Source: Larix kaempferi (Eukaryota > Streptophyta > Pinopsida > Pinales > Pinaceae). Taken from it: DNA of 64,000 bases. Location: positions 37,649,501 to 37,713,500 of the forward strand of contig BSBM01000106.1 of NCBI GenBank assembly GCA_027924585.1. The letters run 5' to 3'. The notes beneath the pieces are model-generated. The model saw only the letters and a list, made by a program, of their open reading frames with translations. It searched no databases and was not told the origin of the DNA. Positions 58,490-64,000 of the stretch are shown piece after piece (the stretch's first letter is position 1; every line of letters starts with the position of its first letter). Position numbers and translations under genes: made by a program.

Positions 58490-59206
58490 TGTGAAATTAA
58501 GCACAACAGATCTAATGAACAATTAAATCAGTCACAATAGATGAAACTCGGAAAATATGGTGTAAACTATGCAAAAGGATTGCAGTAATGCTCTATTGAA
58601 CTCTGAATGATAGAATACAATACAATACAGTAACAATGACTAACCAATTCGAATTAACCAAAAAGGTCATTCGAATATACTGCATGGAATAGCTTGGTTC
58701 CAACTAGGAGTCATCATCATCAGATCAATGGAGTCATCAATGCACAAGTAACGGTCAACCAGGTGTCAAACTAAGTCTAACTAAGTGTGGTAGGTGTAAC
58801 TGGCACATGTAGGCACTAACTGAATGAAGGAGGCTCAGTGGAGGGCGCATGAGGAGTTAACTGGAGTTAGAATAGACAGTCTAGTCTCACTAGGGTTCCA
58901 ACGGAATGATACAAGCAGTTAGGAGTCAATCTAGCCTTAAATTAAGGAAAGACAACTAGCTAACTGAAGTGAAGTTAGTGGTAGGTGAGAGAGGACACCT
59001 TTCACAAGTGGTAAGTGCATGCAGGGCGCACTAAGCACTAGGAGGGATAAAACTAAGTGGAAGGAAGCTCTCGGGTGCTGGAAGACTAGGGACAAGGTGT
59101 TGGAGGCATCAAACTGGTGACTGGGTTGCATGCGGATGCATGCAAATGCATGCATGCATGCAAAATGCATGCAAAGTACATAACTGAATGATGAGATATC
59201 CTAACA
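58490..59206 (-). mobile_element. Element H 3' LTR (Ty1/copia type)
   Basis: On the minus strand it runs from TGTTAGGATATC, directly after the PPT, to TTAATTTCACA at 58490. The start is firm and the end is a motif-based guess. It contains at least six CATGC words at 59125-59178 and shares CACCTTGTCCC and CCTAGTGCTTA with the LTRs of element G, so the two copia families are related. Confidence 0.7.
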
Positions 59207-59219
59207 CCCCCCCTCAATC
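59207..59219 (-). other. Element H polypurine tract
   Basis: The minus strand reads GATTGAGGGGGGG immediately before the LTR start. Confidence 0.85.
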
Positions 59220-59383
59220 TATACTATGATGCAAAAAATAATAACTGAATAGGGCCCTGGTTAATGAGACCAAAGGTCACCCCGATACAATAATCCAAAA
59301 ATGCTAGAAAAAACGATAAGTGAGGAAAGAAGGGAAAACCCAATGGGAAGAAAGCCCCCCCCTCAAAATGAACATAGAAGGAT

Positions 59384-60415
59384 CTAATCTGTCTCCACCA
59401 TGATGGAACTCACCCCCAATAGTGAACGGAGGTAAGAGAACTTCTTCTCAGTGAAGCTCTTGGTGAAGATGTCTGCAATTTGCTCGTCGGTAGGGCAATA
59501 TTCCAGAACAATGGTGCGATCATGCACAAGCTCTCGGATGTAGTGCATGTGAATCTCAATGTGCTTGGTCCTCTGCCGCTGAACTGGATCTATGGAGATC
59601 TTTATAGCACTTTGATTTTCACAAAATATGACAGTCGAAGTGGTGCTACCAAAATCAAACTCGGAAAGAATACCCTGCAACCAAACTGCCTGAATGCAGG
59701 CATTGACTGCCCCTCGATACTCTGCCTCTGCTGAAGAAAGTGCAATGGCTACCTGATTTTTGCTTAACCAGAAAATAGGACCATGGCCAATCATGAAAAC
59801 ATATCTAGAAGTGAACTTCCGATCAATGCTATCACTCGCCCAATCTGAATCAGTGAAACCAATGAAATCTAGCTCAGAATCTGCAGCTTAGTGTATGCCA
59901 AAATGTCTCGTACCTTACACATATTGCAAGATCCTCTTGGCTGCCCGCCAATGAAGCTCATGGGGTTGTTGCATATACCTTGATACAACACTCATGGCAT
60001 AATAAATATCAGGCCTTGAGTGTGTCAAGTATAGTAGTGAACCAATCAACTGTCGATACAAAGTGCAATCTACAAGCGGTGTAGAATTTCCCTCAAGACT
60101 GATTCCTAAGAAGAATGGGAACGGAGTTGCCTTACATTCTACCATATTAAATTTTAATAGCAGGTCTGAAGCATAATTTTCCTGAGATAATGTGATCCCA
60201 TCAAAATTTTGAGCTATCTCTAACCCCAAAAATTGCTTCAGCAAGCCCAAATAGCTCATGTCAAAAGCTAGATTTAAGGCAGTTTTTAGCTTCTTGATTG
60301 TAAGGAGAGTGCTACCAATAATGAGAAGATCATCAACATAAAGAACAATAATCGGAAAATTACCTTTAACTTGTTGTAGATACACATTCGGATCTATTGT
60401 TGCTACAACATCCCC
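59384..60415 (-). pseudogene. Element H reverse transcriptase C-terminus and RNase H, copia
   Basis: One frame from 60415 to 59384 with two stops and no shift: FPIIVLYVDDLLIIGS (catalytic YVDD), DMSYLGLLKQFLGLEI, LYRQLIGSLLYLTHSRPDIY, FTDSDWASD, IALSSAEAEYRGAV, NQSAIKI, RTKHIEIHMHYIREL and ADIFTKSF. These are the hallmarks of Ty1/copia RT and RNase H, with the acidic residues kept. Gag, protease, integrase and the RT N-terminus are missing. The 5' break is near 60.4 kb. Confidence 0.92.
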
Positions 60416-61128
60416 CCAAATTTTTGTAAATATTGGGGCCCCTCCTCTATTTTTAAGAGATGGAAGTTTTCCTAGAAGTCAAAGCCAACAAAACCCTTTC
60501 CTTATTTTTTCTAGAGAAAAGCCTTGTGTTTTCTTCCATTGAAGTTTTCTTTTGTTTTTTCTGCCTAAATAAAAAACTCGTGCTTTTGCACCGCATGGCG
60601 GAAGAACTCAGCCAAGTCAGCCGCAACGGCAGAAAATCATGGATAAGTTAAGCCTTTTGTGGATGAACTCAGCCAGTTCTTCCGCAACGGCGGAGGATCT
60701 CGCCAAGTCCTTCCGCAATAGCGGATTACTTTCCTCATTTGTTTTGAAGCTTCCCTTTTTTTTGGATAAACTCACTGAGTTCCAACGCAACAGACAAAAA
60801 GCTGATTGAGTCTTTAACTTCATCATTTCGGAAGAAATGCGCTAGTTCTTCCAGAGTCTTCCAGCCACATTCACCTGGTTCGTCCGCAACGGCGCCTGAA
60901 CTCGCCTAAGTCACTCGAAAAGTGACCCTTCACAGCAAAGTTTCATGTCTCGTTCAGGGATGAACTCATCCAGTTTCCCCATAACGGTCGGATGAGTTAA
61001 CCGAGATCGTCCGGTTTTGGTGGTCACACTTAATGTTGAACGTGCCAATTTGACCCCCCGTCGTACGCTCCCTACCCCATTTAAATTTTTTCAACCACCC
61101 TATTAAATGACCACACATGTCTAATTAC
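60416..61128. repeat. Degenerate repeats of a 31-33 bp GC-rich word
   Basis: The word GGATGAACTCAGCCAGTTCT-TCCGCAACGGCG recurs in recognisable form about seven times between 60599 and 61010 (for example at 60599, 60660, 60702, 60765, 60880 and 60959), at irregular spacing. It lies upstream of the TATA-like box at 61129 and has no coding meaning in either strand. Confidence 0.6.
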
Positions 61129-61137
61129 TATAAGTAG
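61129..61137 (+). promoter_or_regulatory. TATA-like box of the 61.8-kb gene
   Basis: TATAAGTAG on the plus strand, about 150 bp before a 5'-UTR-type donor (ATTAG|GTTGGTGCA, 61281/61282). The arrangement parallels the antisense gene of element B. Confidence 0.4.
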
Positions 61138-61159
61138 GGTTAGAATCCCCGTTGTTTTT

Positions 61160-62605
61160 TTTCATTGTTTCAATTGCTTGGTGCCTATTTTTCAATCCCG
61201 TTTGAGACCAAGCACGTCTACTCTGTGTTCACCAGCTTTGCAGCAACGCTACCATCCTCAAGTACAAGCAAGATCTATTAGGTTGGTGCACTTCTAACCT
61301 TGTAAATTTGATTGCAATAGTGATCAGTTCTAGTTTCTTTTCATAGTAAATGTCGTCATCATGATATACGACCTTTATCTGAGCCACTAAGTTTGCGCAG
61401 TTATACCAGTCTCATCACAGTAGTGAATTGACCTGCGGTCTCATCCTGCTAAGCATGTTCATCCTGGTCCCATTCCCCTAGACCTTAGACGTTCAAAGTT
61501 ACTAGGTCATAATCGCCTATCTCACAGTTTATTAAAGGGTCTTGGGCATGCCTTTTCCCATTTCTGAAATCACCAGCATTTTGGAGTCAAAGACGGTCTC
61601 GTCTACCCTTTCGGAAGAATCATTTGTGTTTCTGTTCCGCTACATTTTTGCTCCGCATCTATATTATGGAACATATTGCCATCATAGGAATTTTTTATTG
61701 CTATATTTCGTAGGTGTGCTTAAGCCATGATGTTATATTCAGCATGCTATTCTAAATTATCAATGTTGCGTTATAACTTGTCTTATACCTTTGCATGGTT
61801 ATTGGACAGGTTTTAAGTCATGATGCCTAAAGGTGGCAAAAGGAAGGCTAATATGACCGAGCCGAAATCGGCTAGAGTTGATGCAAGAGTAGAAACTCTA
61901 TTCTAGGACACCAAATCTACTATGGGAGTCCCTCCAGAAGTCAAATGGGGAGACATATACCACATGATAAGAGACCAAGACATCCCTAAGGCACTCCTAG
62001 AGGAAGGATAATTGTACTAGAACATCAGGAACTACAGAATATCTAAAGCAGCCATGCGTACAGAACTCTTCCCTTGCTCGGAAGTAATTGGATGGATCCT
62101 ATAGCATGCAAATGCCGAGACTAGAGTCCTTTCCGACAACAAGGGTGAAGCCTTTGCATCGTTCCACCCAGCCTATATAGCAGGAGCCTGCAAGTTTCCT
62201 CGTACTCAGCAACCGCTGGATGACGAATGGTTAAGTCAAATCAAAATGGACAATTTGGAGATGGCTAGAAAACTGCTAATCACAGGCAAGCAGATAAGGA
62301 AGAAGGAGAGTGATGAGTACGAGGTCCAAAACCTAAGGCCTCCTTTTAGGATGATTTCCCTCATGCTAAGTAGGATCTTTGGCAGGCCTGACGGGACTAT
62401 TTTTAGAATCCAGTGGGTCCCCATAATCCATTATGTGGCATTCAGAGGAACAGTTTTCAATTGGGAAACCATTCTCTCGGACAGTTTTTCATCAGCCATA
62501 GCTGAGGCACAAGAAGGGCTGGTGGCAAGGAAATTAGAATTCTACATGTCATCCTACCTAATAGACTGCATTTTGTCGAAGCTTCCTTTCCCAAAGTTGG
62601 GTTGC
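61160..62605 (+). pseudogene. Unassigned gene with 5'-UTR intron, probably a retroelement antisense ORF
   Basis: A candidate 5'-UTR exon ends at 61281. A 528-bp intron (GTTGGT ... TTGGACAG) ends at 61809 and an ATG follows at 61820. The reading runs 262 codons to 62605 with only four stops and no shift: MPKGGKRKAN, YHMIRDQDIPKALLEEG, YRISKAAMRTELFPCSEVIG, AFASFHPAYIAGACKFPRTQ, FRMISLMLSRIFGRPDGTIF, FEAxx-free WVPIIHYVAFRGTVFNWETI and KLEFYMSSYLIDCILSKLPF. The basic N-terminus looks like a nuclear targeting signal. I do not recognise the family. The architecture copies the antisense gene of B. It is cut at 62606 by a probable insertion. Confidence 0.45.
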
Positions 62606-64000
62606 TGTAATACCCCCATTTTTACCCTCATAATATTTTGGGCTATCATGTAAATATTGTATGCATATTATGTATGGTTCCTAGCGTGGAGCTCAAGGCC
62701 AAGGCCCTTCTAGTGAAAACTCGACCTTGAAGAGGAAAGTATTGGATATTATGTTTCCCATGTGCTAGAGAACCATGGAAATTGTAAATATGCATTTTTA
62801 AAATAAATACCCACAACTAGCTATGCAATGCAACAAGAGATGGGGGCATGATGTTACAAGGAATTGGGAGGGAAATATTCAAACCCTTGATCCAATGAAG
62901 TCAATCCAAGTTTCAATGGGATAACCCATCAACCATCAACTACCCATGTTGACTTTGGTTCCCAATCATTCATTTCTCCCAAGAGTTGGGTGAAGTAGTT
63001 AATGCCTTGGGGATTGGGGAAGTATGGTTGTCCAAATTTGAGTATGGGCAAGCCACCCTCATGAAAAATCGTATTTTTCCTTCTTGGGCAAGAAAAAACC
63101 CACGAATTTTCTTCCCAAGCCATTATTCAGGGTCAGACTTCACTCTCTCATGTTTTGGAAGCTTGCTGGGCGTTTATCTCAGGAATTACGCTATAAATTC
63201 ACTGGTTTTCAAGCTGAGAATCCTGTTTTTGTGCTAGCTGGACTGTGGGGAAAGAGGAGAATCCATTGGGAAGCATTAGATAAGTTTTGATAGCTTGTTG
63301 TTTCCCATTATTGTTGTGAAATCATTTTTGAATTTCTAGATTTGGTTTTCATTATGGAAAAATCGTTTTGTGAACCCAGCAGTTATCTCCTACCTCAGAA
63401 ATCATTTTTGAATGTTCCCATCTATTGTGTGACTGTGTATGTGCCAATTTCAGGTGCCAACTTGTCACGTTTTTTACCAAAAATCGTGTTGGTTCCTTGC
63501 TGCCAGTTAATGATTGTGTGAAGGTCGTTTTGGCCCTTGAATGCCCAAGCCTTTTCCCTCTCATACAGTCTAAGCTAGCTGGGGATTTTCCCATCATGTT
63601 TTTCATCTATATCCTACATTTTCCCTGCCTGAGAACTCGTTTTTGTATTACACAATGGCTGGGAGGAAGGGAGCCACGAATTTAGGGTTTATGGAGGCTG
63701 TTTTTGTCCCTTGAGTGCCCACAAACGTTTTCTAGAAACAATTTTGCTCTCTTAAAGTGATTCCCCAATCGCCATTTCATTTTTGGTTGCCAAACGCTTT
63801 TTCTTCATGCCCGGAAATTGTGATTTTGTTGTTATGAGTATCCATGCTCAGTTTTGAGTTACTGTGTGTTAAGAAATGTTGGGGTTGAGATGGATATCCA
63901 TTGCTTTGGGCTGTGATGAGCTTGATAGTCCCCTTTTCCTTGTAGATAACATGCCCAGCTCGAGGGTGGTCTCTGAGTGCTAAAATAATACAGGCTGAGC
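62606..64000 (+). mobile_element. Start of a probable LTR or other insertion, open at the window edge
   Basis: The coding sequence stops at GGTTGC and is followed by TGTAATACCCCCATTTTTAC, a start typical of many plant LTRs. The 1.4 kb that follows has no recognisable coding sequence (open stretches of up to 86 codons without domains). The other end lies beyond the window. Confidence 0.4.

Noticed and set aside
60395-60425. PPT-like TTTGGGGGGA followed by TGTTGTAGC on the minus strand, suggesting another LTR start
   Set aside because: The copia reading frame continues through it (IWGDVVATIDPNVYLQQ), leaving no room for an LTR. Kept only as an ambiguous junction.
1-64000. tRNA, rRNA or organelle-derived segments
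   Set aside because: No cloverleaf, rRNA core or chloroplast/mitochondrial gene was recognised by eye on either strand. A covariance-model scan would be decisive.

Overview
The window is plant nuclear DNA of the kind found in a large, repeat-packed genome. It is AT-rich, has no bacterial-style gene packing, and is dominated by nested, decayed LTR retrotransposons. Their polyproteins (Ty3/gypsy Tat-like, a second Ty3 group, Ty1/copia) and a Transposase_24-type En/Spm gene are seed-plant types. From memory the Ty3 protein sequences resemble those of gymnosperms, but this is an impression and not a search result. No intact protein-coding host gene, rRNA, tRNA or CRISPR array was seen.

Layout. 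0.7-2.6 kb: two direct copies of a Ty3 gag fragment. 2.6-3.7 kb: non-coding with small tandem repeats. 3.7-8.9 kb: element A (minus), a Tat-like element reduced to protease, gag, a leader with a 32-bp tandem array, PBS and one LTR. 9.7-15.7 kb: element C (minus), Tat/Ogre-like, with order gag, PR, extra RNase H, RT, RNase H and no integrase, followed by PBS and probable LTR. 15.8-17.5 kb: a separate upstream-ORF relic with a coiled coil. 18.1-18.6 kb: a WD40-protein exon fragment. 19.3-22.6 kb: a decayed En/Spm-type gene (minus) with a triplicated segment. 23.9-27.7 kb: copia-type element G (plus), with both LTRs, a perfect GATCG duplication, gag and an unrecognised ORF in place of pol. 29.3-29.95 kb: two unrecognised exons. 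30.4-47.9 kb: element B (minus, 17.4 kb), a Tat-like element with both LTRs, PBS, PPT, a single-frame gag-pol, an extra RNase H downstream of integrase and a gene on the opposite strand. That gene is itself split by non-autonomous LTR element I (34.2-37.3 kb, TTCTA duplication). 47.9-52.4 kb: 3' part of Tat-like element D (integrase). 52.4-58.5 kb: element E (minus), a Ty3 element with five zinc knuckles, a protease, a second capsid-like module and a truncated RT. 58.5-60.4 kb: 3' half of a copia element H. 60.6-62.6 kb: repeats, a TATA-like box and a plus-strand gene built like the antisense gene of B. 62.6-64 kb: start of another probable insertion.

How it fits together. The region is a stack of insertions: I lies in B, B abuts D, E interrupts D, and H interrupts E. 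Decay is mostly by in-frame stop codons and much less by frameshift in B, H and the 61.8-kb gene, which suggests methylated-cytosine deamination. The points most worth a second look are the antisense intron-bearing genes with their own TATA boxes, the two placements of the extra RNase H together with loss of catalytic Asp in the native RNase H, and the second capsid-like domain between PR and RT in E. All identifications are from reading the sequence. No database or alignment program was run.
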